From: Novipirellula galeiformis
GTDB taxonomy: Bacteria; Planctomycetota; Planctomycetia; Pirellulales; Pirellulaceae
Length of the DNA stretch: 64,000 nucleotides
Direction: 5' to 3'
Assembly: GCF_007860095.1 (NCBI RefSeq)
Contig: NZ_SJPT01000003.1
Span: forward strand, 579,764-643,763
The notes under the pieces were generated by a model. The model was not told the DNA's origin. It did not search any database and worked only from the letters and a program-made list of their open reading frames with translations. Shown here one piece after another: positions 18,578-26,850 of this stretch (the stretch's first letter is position 1; each line of letters begins with the position of its first letter). The position numbers and the translations under genes were made by a program.

Positions 18578-19276
18578 TTACCGTGAAGTGTCAATCAACT
18601 CGTGCAATCGCGGGTCCAACAACGTGTCGGCGATCAAGATCACTTCGCCGAACGATTGACCTTGGGTGTGCTCGCTCGGCACGGCGACGGTTTGAGCTCC
18701 CGCGGCGATCGCCGCGGTACACCCATTGCCGCTGTCCTCGAGAACCAGCATGTTCGACCCGGCGATTTGCATTTTCTCAGCCGCCGTCAAGTACATCTCG
18801 GGGTGCGGTTTGCCATGAACGACATCATCGCCGGTCAACACAAAGGCAAGTTGATTCGCCCAGTCGAATTTCGGCAAAATCACATCGACAAATTTTCGCC
18901 GGCTACTCGTCGCTAGCCCAAACGGCAACCCCGATTTCTGTAGCGCGTCCATCCATTGGCTCAACCCAGGCATCGGGCGAAGTTGGTCGGCTAACAACAC
19001 GCCATACAGCTCGTCGGATTCCTCGAGCAAGGCTGCGGGGGAATCCGTAAGTTGGTGCATCTCGATCATTTGCTCGACCGCCGAAACCCCGATCCGCCCC
19101 ATCATGCGAGCTTGCAGCTCATTGCTGTAGCGATAGCCCCGCCGCTGCAGTAACGTATCGCCAACTTGCCAGTACAATCGTTCGGTATCAACCAGCAAGC
19201 CATCCATGTCCAGCGCTACTCCGCGAACCGGTTTTCGCGTCGCTGGCGGTGGGTTGTTTCGCGACTCGGAGCCCAT
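18578..19276 (-). CDS. HAD-superfamily hydrolase (beta-phosphoglucomutase-like)
   Basis: HAD subfamily IA phosphatase or phosphomutase. Motif I is ALDMDGLLVDTE (nucleophile Asp and +2 Asp), motif II is LATSSRRK, the lysine lies in GKPHPEMYL, and motif IV is VLEDSGNGCTAA. A helical cap follows motif I. Substrate unknown: a sugar phosphate or similar. The frame opens at 19408, but ATG at 19276 (MGSESRNN), or the one 21 bp upstream, is more plausible because upstream sequence is coding on the other strand. The start ATG overlaps, within a CCATGG palindrome, the likely start of the divergent DUF3754 gene. Confidence 0.85.
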   Translation of the reverse strand: MGSESRNNPPPATRKPVRGVALDMDGLLVDTERLYWQVGDTLLQRRGYRYSNELQARMMGRIGVSAVEQMIEMHQLTDSPAALLEESDELYGVLLADQLRPMPGLSQWMDALQKSGLPFGLATSSRRKFVDVILPKFDWANQLAFVLTGDDVVHGKPHPEMYLTAAEKMQIAGSNMLVLEDSGNGCTAAIAAGAQTVAVPSEHTQGQSFGEVILIADTLLDPRLHELIDTSR

Positions 19277-20588
19277 GGTGTCTAGTTCCTTCATTGATCG
19301 TTTTCTCGTCGAGTGGTCTGTCAATCGTGACGGCGCGACCACACGCTCGCTGGGGAGTTCGTTCAGTGATCGCCGCGAGTTAAGTGCATCAGGACTGATC
19401 TCGGACAATCCCGATCGCTGGGCGGTCGAGTTGTATTTGCCCGTCGAACCCTCACGTCTGCGTGATTACCTGATCCGCCGAAACGAACTCAGCGATTCCC
19501 AGCAACATGCATTCGCCGAAGCCTTTGCCCAGGTGGAAAGCATACTCAATCAGAATAGCGCGGCGTACCATACCGAATTTTCAAAATGGTACTCCGCACT
19601 CGATCCCGACTCGGATCATCGCGATCCACCCTCGGAGGAAACGGATGCCGCCAAATCCCCAGACGCGTTGCCGGACCGCCATTGCCCGTCCCCCTCGATC
19701 CTTCCGACCATCGAACTGTGCGAGCGGATGTTGGTGGAAGCGGGTTACAGCCGTTTACAACAATCGGATATCGAAGCGTGTGTCGGGGTGGCGAGTCAGT
19801 GGGGAGTGCCGCTACACGTCGACTTCAGCCTGTTTGATCAACTTGTGGTCTATTCGCGTGGTGACATCGTGGGCACGCGTTTTCGCCGGCGACTTCGCAC
19901 TCTGTACCAACGCGAACCGGTCGAAGTCCCGCTGTACCAACGGATGGTGGTGCTGTTCAAGTTGCACGACGACGATGTTTCGGAAGAGCGACTGTCGTCC
20001 AAGGGGTTGCATTTACGGATGTTCAAGAACATTCCCAAGCTAGATGTCGATATGTTGCTGCCGGGAGCAAAAGTCCGCATTAGTAAAGTGGACCATGCGA
20101 AAATCATTGTCCCAAGTCTCGGTGGCCTTTTGATGTCGCTGCGTAAATTGGGCCACTTCGTCGTTCTGTTTGCCGCCATCACGCTGTACTCTTCGATGAT
20201 GTTGGCGGGATTGATCTTTGCCTCGATCGGCTACATCATCCGCAGTATCGTCAGCTACTTTCAAACCAAGAATCGCTATCTGTTGAACTTAGCTAAAAAT
20301 CTGTACTACCAAAAACTCGATACCAACGCCGGGGTAGGGTACCGCTTGATCCAACAAGCACGTCAACAAAGTGAAGCCGAAGCGACCCTGGCATTGTACG
20401 GCATCCTGTCGAGCGACACGCCGCTGAGCGAACGCAAACTGCGACGTCATTGCGAACGAATGATGCGTGAAGCGGTCAATGTCGAAGTGGATTTTCAAGT
20501 CGAGCGGTCGTTGAAGATTTTGTCGCAAGCAGGCCTCGTCGAACAAGTCGACGGAGAGAACTGGGGCATGAAGACGCGAGGCTGCTGA
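19275..20588 (+). CDS. DUF3754 (TMEM143-like) membrane protein
   Basis: About 437 residues. The central segment (LRMFKNIPKLDVDMLLPGAK ... KIIVPSLGGLL) is the hallmark of DUF3754, found in TMEM143 of animals and in bacteria. Two adjacent transmembrane helices follow (HFVVLFAAITLYSSMMLAGLIFASIGYIIRSIVSYF), then a cytoplasmic region with YQKLDTNAGVGYRLI and helical repeats that end like a winged helix. Function of the family is unknown. The open frame begins at 19206; ATG at 19275 has GGAG just upstream and is preferred. It is divergent from, and touching, the HAD gene. Confidence 0.82.
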   Translation: MVSSSFIDRFLVEWSVNRDGATTRSLGSSFSDRRELSASGLISDNPDRWAVELYLPVEPSRLRDYLIRRNELSDSQQHAFAEAFAQVESILNQNSAAYHTEFSKWYSALDPDSDHRDPPSEETDAAKSPDALPDRHCPSPSILPTIELCERMLVEAGYSRLQQSDIEACVGVASQWGVPLHVDFSLFDQLVVYSRGDIVGTRFRRRLRTLYQREPVEVPLYQRMVVLFKLHDDDVSEERLSSKGLHLRMFKNIPKLDVDMLLPGAKVRISKVDHAKIIVPSLGGLLMSLRKLGHFVVLFAAITLYSSMMLAGLIFASIGYIIRSIVSYFQTKNRYLLNLAKNLYYQKLDTNAGVGYRLIQQARQQSEAEATLALYGILSSDTPLSERKLRRHCERMMREAVNVEVDFQVERSLKILSQAGLVEQVDGENWGMKTRGC

Positions 20589-20621
20589 GAGGCGTCGATT
20601 TTTCACACCAATCGGAATGCC

Positions 20622-20787
20622 CCCTCCCGTGCGCGGGAGGGTCGGGCGCGCTAGCAGCCGGGGAGGGGTGGTTGCACTGTGTTTGCACGATCCACTGCTA
20701 CCCCATCGAGCCCCCACCCTGAGCTTGCTGCAGCTCGCTCTGACCGCCCTAAAACAAGTTTCGGGGAGGTGATTTCGGGGAGGTGAA
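20622..20787 (+). repeat. ~155-bp hairpin-ended dispersed repeat, copy B
   Basis: Second copy of the element at 18357-18512, in the same orientation. It has the same opening hairpin (CCCTCCCG TGCG CGGGAGGG) and the same interior TTGCACTGTGTTTGCACGAT. Its end carries a local 14-bp tandem duplication (TTTCGGGGAGGTGA twice) absent from copy A. It lies between the DUF3754 gene and the end of the RND permease gene. Confidence 0.85.
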
Positions 20788-20878
20788 ACGTCTTCAACGC
20801 CAAACAGGCGGCCCGGTCGCAGTGAGTAGTGAGTAGCACGTTCGTATTCGGCCGCGCCGCTAGGAAAGCTGCTCCCCT

Positions 20879-23800
20879 TTAACTCATCGCATGGGCGGCG
20901 GAGTGCGCCGGTGCTTCGGCAGCCCTATCTTCCGAGTCGTCCTCGATCCTCGACGACGGATCTGGATTGATTGATTTCTCCCCCTGACCGAACGATTCCT
21001 TGATGTCCATGAAGATGCGGAATAGTGTCGGCACAAAAATCAAGGTGAAAAGCGTCGAAACAAGCAGACCGCCTAACAAAACACTGCCCAAGCCGCGATA
21101 AAGCTCACTGCCGGAACCGGGGAACAACACCAACGGGCACAAGCCGAGGACAGTGGTCGCCGTCGTCATCAAGATCGGACGCACTCGCGTGCGGACGCTT
21201 TCGAGAATCGCGTCGCGCGAATTGAAGCCGTCGTCACGCATCAAATTGAGCGATTGATGCACGATCAAAATCGCGTTATTCACAACCGTCCCAATCAGGA
21301 TCACAAACCCCAACATCGTTAACACATCAAGCGCTTGCGGCGGTAGTCCCTGCCAGTTCAAGTAAACGCTGAGCATCCGTAGTCCCAGGATCCCGCCGAC
21401 CGCCCCAAGCGGAACACTCATGATGATCACGAACGGGTAAATCCAACTCTCAAACAGCGCCGCCATCAACAGATAGGTAATCAGCAACGCCAACAGCACG
21501 TTCCAGCGCAATGCCAACCATGTATCCCGCAGTTTGTCGGCGGTTCCCGACAGTGCAATTTGATAACCGCCATCGAGTTGCCCCGACGCACGAATCGGAT
21601 CAATGATTTGGGTTTCAATTCGCTGCAATGCGTCCTCCAATGCCATCTCGGGCGGCGGAGAGACTTCGATCGTGATCGCCCGTTGACGCTCACGATGATT
21701 GATTTGCTCGGGACCGCTCGAGGAGACGATTTTGGCAAGTGAGTTGAGCGGAACCAAGCGACCACGCGGGGTCGCAATCGGTAACGACTCGAGATCTTGG
21801 ATCGAGGTCGCTTGGTCGAAGCTTCCGACGATCGTCAAATCGATCTTATCACCGCCGACATAATAATCGCTGGCAAAGGCGCCATCGACCAAGGCGTTCA
21901 CGGCGTAGCCCAAACTTGACGCGTTGACGCCCAATTGTTCGGTTTGGAACAAGTAGGGGATCACGTGCGTCTCGGGGTTGCTTAGGTCGAGACTTGGTAC
22001 CGGTCTGGCTTGGGCATTCGGGATCACCGGTTCGCCCATCGCTCCCATCACTTGGCCGAGCACTCGGCCTCCCATCGCGACCAATTTCTCTAGGTCGGGC
22101 CCCGTAATTTCGACATCGATCGTGCGGCCCGCCGTCAACCCCTGTTCAAACAAACTCGATTGCTTGGCAATCACGAACGCGCCGGGTAATTTGGATCGCA
22201 CACTTTGGATCAGAGGGATCAATTCACCACTTCGCTGCGGATCCAGCGAGCGAACGCCCAAGAAAACTTGCCGTCCGCGAGCGACGTAGAAAAAGTCAAA
22301 GATCGCTGGGTAGTCGAGATCGTTTGCCGCCGGGTCATCCGGGTCGATATCCCAATAGGGCTTCAAGTGCTCTTCAACGGTTTCGCCGAGTCTCGAAAGC
22401 TCATCCAAGTTGTATCCAGGCGGCGGCAAAATGATGCCGAACACCAAGTTGCGATTGCCGGTCGGCAAATATTCGACCTTCGGCCACAACGCGTAACTCA
22501 AACCTACCGTGGCAGCCAACAGCACCGCAATCAATGCCAACCGCCGCAGCAAACTCTGTTGGATCATTCGGTTCGCGCCGACCACCATCGAAACAAACAA
22601 CGAGCTGATCCACAGAATCGGTTGGACGATCCTTTGCGACACGCGCTGCAGCCCCTGCGGCGCACGCCGAGTCTGCGACCTTGATTTCGATTGCTCAGGC
22701 CTCTCGGTGAGTAGCCGCGCCGTGACCGTAGGGATCAACGTGATGCTGACGATCAACGACAACCCAACCGCCGCACTAATGGCCAACGCGATGTCGCGAA
22801 ACAATTGGCCCGCTTCTTCTTCGACAAACAAGACTGGCAAAAACACCGCCAACGTCGTCAGCGTCGAAGCCAACACGGCTCCCCACACCTCTTTGGTTCC
22901 GCGATACGCCGCGTCATACGGTGACCGCCCGTCCTGGTAATGACGATAGATATTTTCGAGCACCACCACAGCGTTATCGACCAACATGCCGACGGCGAAC
23001 GCCATGCCCGCCAAACTGATCACGTTCAGCGAACGGCCCCATAGATTCAACAGCAAAAAGGTACCGATCACGCTAATCGGGATCGCCATCCCAACGACCA
23101 AAGCGCCACGAGCAAACCAGAACCCCGCCACCACAATCAACGCCAAGGTGATCAAACCGTACCATGGACTCAGCAGCATCGAAGCGACCGTGCTGGCGAT
23201 AATCAACGGCACAAACACCAATGTCCGCACATTCAAGTGCAAAAACAGCATCAACACCAACATCGTCAGCGTTCCACCGACCACGATATTTTGATTGACC
23301 AATCCCACCGAAGCGTAGATGTATTCGGTTTCGTCATAGACCTGCAGCAGTTGCAATTTGCGGTCGCGCAGCAAATCGTCATTCAGTTCGTCGACGCCTT
23401 TTTTCAGTCCCTCCATGACGTCCAAAACATTCGCGCCGGTTTCTCGCAACGCATTGACGGCGATCGCGGATTCACCAAACCGGCGTACCAACCCATCGGG
23501 CTTTTTGAACCCCAATTTGACTTCGGCAACGTCGCTGACAAACACCGGCGCGCCATCGCGAATCGCCAACACTTGGGCTTTGACTTGATCCGCACTGCGA
23601 AATTGATTCAACGTGCGAACAACATAGCGCCGTTTGCCCTCCCAATAATCACCGCCCGAGGTGTCTTGGTTCTGATTGCGAAGCACACGACGCACGTCAT
23701 CGATCGTCAAACTTCGTGCCGCCAAACGCTGGGGATCGATGATGACTTGCATTTCGTCGGTCAAGCCACCGAGCACGTTGGCATTGGAAACCCCGTTGAC

Positions 23801-24457
23801 TCGTTCGAATCGGGCTTCGATATAGTCTTCGGCGAAACGTCGCATTTCAGGGACATTCAAATCGGGCGGCAACAGCGGAGCGATGCCGGGATGTTCCTGG
23901 ACAATTTTGCGCAAACGGAGCAAACGCAATCCAGGGTTTTCGCTGCGCAGCACCGGAGCGAGTGGCTCACGAAGTTCCGGATGGGTATCGGCGAACGCTT
24001 GAATTTCTGCGAGGCTCGGTTGCAACGAACTGAGGATGAACCAAGCAATCGGGCGGTCCGATGAATTGCTGGTCGAGATCACCGGTTGGTCGGCTTCTTC
24101 GGGATATTCACGAACCTGTTGCAATCGGCTGTTGACCTTCAACAGAGCCTCTTCCATGTTCGTGCCGACGTAGAACTCCAATGCGATCCGGCCACTGGAG
24201 TCCATCGACTCGCTGGTCATCTTGATGACGCCTTCGACACTCTTGAGCTGTTCTTCCTGCTCTTGAATGATTTCCCGCTCGACTTCTTGCGGGCTCGCCC
24301 CCGGCCAACGCGTTTCAATCGTCAACGTTGGCGTTTGTACCTCGGGGGTCAATTGCATCGGCATGCGAACCAATGCGATCACGCCAAACAGGATCAGCAG
24401 CAACGCACCGACGGCAACTTTCACCGGGTTACGGACACAGGTTTCAATGGGATGCAT
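20879..24457 (-). CDS. RND efflux permease (HAE1/AcrB type), with N-terminal insertion
   Basis: A 1192-residue inner-membrane proton-driven pump subunit. It starts MHPIETCVRNPVKVAVG with TM1, then LTPEVQTPTLTIETRWPGASPQEVE typical of the family. The proton-relay TM4 reads GMLVDNAVVVLENI, with the second Asp of the classical DD pair replaced by Asn. The C-terminal half repeats the fold (LLALLITYLLMAALFESWIYP; VNNAILIVHQSLN; PILMTTATTVLGLCPLVLFPGSGSELYRGL). Between about residues 147 and 200 there is an extra ~50-residue helical segment absent from the paralogue at 30176-33499. The adaptor gene lies 111 bp upstream on the same strand, so the two form an operon. Substrate unknown. Confidence 0.93.
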   Translation of the reverse strand: MHPIETCVRNPVKVAVGALLLILFGVIALVRMPMQLTPEVQTPTLTIETRWPGASPQEVEREIIQEQEEQLKSVEGVIKMTSESMDSSGRIALEFYVGTNMEEALLKVNSRLQQVREYPEEADQPVISTSNSSDRPIAWFILSSLQPSLAEIQAFADTHPELREPLAPVLRSENPGLRLLRLRKIVQEHPGIAPLLPPDLNVPEMRRFAEDYIEARFERVNGVSNANVLGGLTDEMQVIIDPQRLAARSLTIDDVRRVLRNQNQDTSGGDYWEGKRRYVVRTLNQFRSADQVKAQVLAIRDGAPVFVSDVAEVKLGFKKPDGLVRRFGESAIAVNALRETGANVLDVMEGLKKGVDELNDDLLRDRKLQLLQVYDETEYIYASVGLVNQNIVVGGTLTMLVLMLFLHLNVRTLVFVPLIIASTVASMLLSPWYGLITLALIVVAGFWFARGALVVGMAIPISVIGTFLLLNLWGRSLNVISLAGMAFAVGMLVDNAVVVLENIYRHYQDGRSPYDAAYRGTKEVWGAVLASTLTTLAVFLPVLFVEEEAGQLFRDIALAISAAVGLSLIVSITLIPTVTARLLTERPEQSKSRSQTRRAPQGLQRVSQRIVQPILWISSLFVSMVVGANRMIQQSLLRRLALIAVLLAATVGLSYALWPKVEYLPTGNRNLVFGIILPPPGYNLDELSRLGETVEEHLKPYWDIDPDDPAANDLDYPAIFDFFYVARGRQVFLGVRSLDPQRSGELIPLIQSVRSKLPGAFVIAKQSSLFEQGLTAGRTIDVEITGPDLEKLVAMGGRVLGQVMGAMGEPVIPNAQARPVPSLDLSNPETHVIPYLFQTEQLGVNASSLGYAVNALVDGAFASDYYVGGDKIDLTIVGSFDQATSIQDLESLPIATPRGRLVPLNSLAKIVSSSGPEQINHRERQRAITIEVSPPPEMALEDALQRIETQIIDPIRASGQLDGGYQIALSGTADKLRDTWLALRWNVLLALLITYLLMAALFESWIYPFVIIMSVPLGAVGGILGLRMLSVYLNWQGLPPQALDVLTMLGFVILIGTVVNNAILIVHQSLNLMRDDGFNSRDAILESVRTRVRPILMTTATTVLGLCPLVLFPGSGSELYRGLGSVLLGGLLVSTLFTLIFVPTLFRIFMDIKESFGQGEKSINPDPSSRIEDDSEDRAAEAPAHSAAHAMS

Positions 24458-24568
24458 GCGTGGATCTTGATTTGGCTTAGCGAATGAAAGGGAGGAGCCA
24501 CGGTGGACAACGCCGTGAGCTGATACAGAGCCAGTGACGGGCTCCGACGCGTTCTGCGACGCAATCCA

Positions 24569-25882
24569 CTACTGGGGAGCTGCGTCTTGCTTGTTGGTGA
24601 TCACAACCGCTTGCCCAGGACGGAGTCGTTCATTTCCTCGCGTGACCACCAAGTCGCCTGGATTCAATTGGCCGGGGACTTGAGAGTGGACCGCGACCCA
24701 GCTCCCCCGCGAAGGGCCGGTGATCACAGGCGTAAGCGTCGCTTTTCCATCGACAACTCGGTACAACGTCGGCGTCGATCCGCCCAGCTGGATGGCGTCT
24801 TTGGGGACGAGCAAGCGCGTTTGTCTTTCGCTCGTGGGCAACGTGACCCGAGCCAACATGCCGGGCATCAAGGGGTGTCGAGACTCCACCGCCGGATTGG
24901 CCACGCGAACACGCACCGGAAAGGTCCTCGCCAAGGGGTCGGCCAAAGGCACGATTTGATCAATCGTGCCTGCGAAGGTTTGGTCTGGAACCGCCTCGAC
25001 CGAAACGATGACGTCATCGCCGGGGTGAACAAAACGAATACTGCCCTCGGGAACATAAACCTCGATTTCGACCGGATCGATCTCGATGATTTGCGCCACG
25101 GGGTTCCCTTGGCTCACCCACGCGCCCGCTTCGGTTAACTCACGAGAGACGAAGCCGCTATACGGTGATCGCAAGGTGTACTTGTTGCGTCGGTCGTTGA
25201 GCGATGCAATTTTTTGGACCTGCATTTCCACGCGTGCGGCCGCTTGGTCGATTTGTTCTTGGCGAGGCCCTTCGACGACCAACCGATAGGAGCTTTCGGT
25301 TTGCGCCATCGTCGCTGCCGCGACAAGTGCTGCGGCTTGATCGGATTCAAATTCGTCCACGGAGATCCCAGAGGCTTCGTTGAACAACCGCTTGGCTCGC
25401 TCGAGTTTGGCTTTCGCATATTCATTGTTGGCTTTTGCGACATCGCGTAACGCTTCGGCAAGGGCGATCTCCTCCACACGCGAACCGTTCTTTAATTCCG
25501 CCAACTCGGCTTCACGCAGGGCCAGTTCCGCTTCCGCCCCCGCGATCTCGATGCCGATCGTAGCCGTTCGCAATTGAGCTAGCGGCTGCCCTTCGCTAAC
25601 CGCATCGCCCGCGTTGACCAAGTACTCCAAAACGCGGCCATCAACCGCACTGCCAATCGTGCTTTCTCGCCATGGTTTGACGTTGGCCACAAACGCTTGT
25701 TGAGAGGCGACCTCTTCTTCCATCACCGCCGCGACCACCACACTGGCGGGGCCCCCCTGAGCGAATAATGCATCACTCCAAGCGACGAGGAAGCTCGAAA
25801 CCAACGCTGCGATCAAGGCGAAGCGAATCTGCCGGAGATACATCTGGATTAAGGGTAGAGGCGTCACGTTGATGGATCGCAT
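24569..25882 (-). CDS. RND efflux periplasmic adaptor (membrane fusion protein)
   Basis: Partner adaptor of the following permease. A signal segment (FALIAALVSSFLVAWSDALFAQ) is followed by a lipoyl-like half (GSAVDGRVLEYLVNAGDAV), a long alpha-hairpin coiled coil rich in Ala/Glu (about 110-215), the second lipoyl half (LRSPYSGFVSRELTEAGAWV), a beta-barrel (VPEGSIRFVHPGDDVIVSV) and a membrane-proximal domain (LVPKDAIQLGGSTPTLYRV). The frame opens at 25933; ATG codons at 25882 and 25843 are both possible, neither with a clear ribosome site. An outer-membrane TolC-type gene is not adjacent. A 20-bp tandem array lies just upstream. Confidence 0.9.
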   Translation of the reverse strand: MRSINVTPLPLIQMYLRQIRFALIAALVSSFLVAWSDALFAQGGPASVVVAAVMEEEVASQQAFVANVKPWRESTIGSAVDGRVLEYLVNAGDAVSEGQPLAQLRTATIGIEIAGAEAELALREAELAELKNGSRVEEIALAEALRDVAKANNEYAKAKLERAKRLFNEASGISVDEFESDQAAALVAAATMAQTESSYRLVVEGPRQEQIDQAAARVEMQVQKIASLNDRRNKYTLRSPYSGFVSRELTEAGAWVSQGNPVAQIIEIDPVEIEVYVPEGSIRFVHPGDDVIVSVEAVPDQTFAGTIDQIVPLADPLARTFPVRVRVANPAVESRHPLMPGMLARVTLPTSERQTRLLVPKDAIQLGGSTPTLYRVVDGKATLTPVITGPSRGSWVAVHSQVPGQLNPGDLVVTRGNERLRPGQAVVITNKQDAAPQ

Positions 25883-25953
25883 TTGGGGGGGAGGAGGAAG
25901 GAAGGGGCAGCCAAGACGCGACCGCCGTCGCATTCATTTGCCTAATGGACGCT

Positions 25954-26025
25954 GGCAACCCTCGACACGAAGGGGCAACCCTCGACACGAAGGGGCAATC
26001 TCGACGCGAAGGGGCAATCTCGAGT
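25954..26025 (-). repeat. ~20-bp tandem array upstream of adaptor gene
   Basis: Two perfect copies of GGCAACCCTCGACACGAAGG (25954-25973, 25974-25993), then a 19-bp variant and a partial fourth unit. It lies 70-140 bp upstream of the adaptor start, in its likely promoter or leader. Read in the gene's direction, each unit contains TTGCC and CCTTCG. Confidence 0.8.
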
Positions 26026-26344
26026 CAGCGTGATCGACGTTCGCGAAAAGGGGGGGAGGCGACGCTGGTATTCGGCAATACCCCCCCATAATACGTCATG
26101 GGGACCTGCTTTTACAGCTGAGAATTGAAAATGAGCTGCAATTCCTGGCCAGCAAGCGAGTTGCGGATTTCCGTAATCGTCGCCGTGGGTGGGCGTCAAA
26201 GCAGGCCGCAGCCCCCCTGGGGTGCGACTCGTCGGCCCGGTTTCTCAACCGCTCACAGCGGACGGAGCTTCCGATGTTGGGCCGCGATGCATTGAGCGAA
26301 ACTCGCGTTCGGCGAAGCAGGAAACACGCATGAAACTAGCAAGC
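26026..26344. other. Spacer with no supported gene
   Basis: Sequence between the tandem array and the minus-strand terminator at 26345. No motif-bearing frame is seen. It should contain the promoter of the minus-strand adaptor-permease operon. Confidence 0.5.
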
Positions 26345-26387
26345 AAAAAAAAACGGCTGCGAGGCACTCGAAAGTGTCTCACAGCCG
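26345..26387 (-). terminator. Strong rho-independent terminator
   Basis: Read on the minus strand: a 15-bp stem (CGGCTGTGAGACACT pairing with AGTGCCTCGCAGCCG, one mismatch and one wobble), a TTCG tetraloop and nine T residues. It ends transcription coming from higher coordinates. The nearest recognised upstream gene on that strand stops at 26851, so 460 bp separate them. Confidence 0.88.
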
Positions 26388-26850
26388 CTTGTCATTAAAC
26401 CCGCGAGAGAAGATGCACTCACGTTTCAGCAAACCCACATAAGCTGGAACGATTGTTACCCACTCAATTTTTCTAGCATCGGGTCGTCCACTCGGTTGAC
26501 CCATGCCGGCATCATGATCCATCGACCGGATTGTGCTGATACTTCTAGTTGTTCGTGTTGTTTGGTCCGGAAAGAGCCAGTTTTGAGTCAAACCGTAACG
26601 ATTATGCCGGTGGAGTGATTAAAACGCACGAAAACATACTTCTACAGGGGGTTCAAGCAACAACCACCGCACGGTTCAGCGACACAGCCCCCCCCAATGA
26701 CGATTGCAATTTGCCGGAAACGTCAAGGCCGGTCCGCTTCGATTCGGTTCGTCCTGAGGTCGAAGATTTCATTTCCTGGAAACCGACGCGCGAGGCACCA
26801 GATTCGAGTTGCCTCGGTGGCCAATGGCGTGTCAAAGAACGCTTTTGGAT
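26388..26850. other. Stretch ending in a strong terminator; possible small RNA or short ORF
   Basis: No family-recognisable gene. A minus-strand frame of 70 codons (26591 down to 26379) runs into the terminator stem, with its TGA inside the stem. Its composition is moderately protein-like (EWVTIVPAYVGLLKRECIFS), but no ribosome site is obvious. Either a short transcript ends at the terminator or this is a long 3' trailer of the gene at 26851-28206. Confidence 0.35.

Noticed and set aside
18578-19408. Full-length HAD frame starting at 19408
   Set aside because: The first 44 codons overlap the coding sequence of the divergent DUF3754 gene and lack HAD features; the start near 19276 is more likely.
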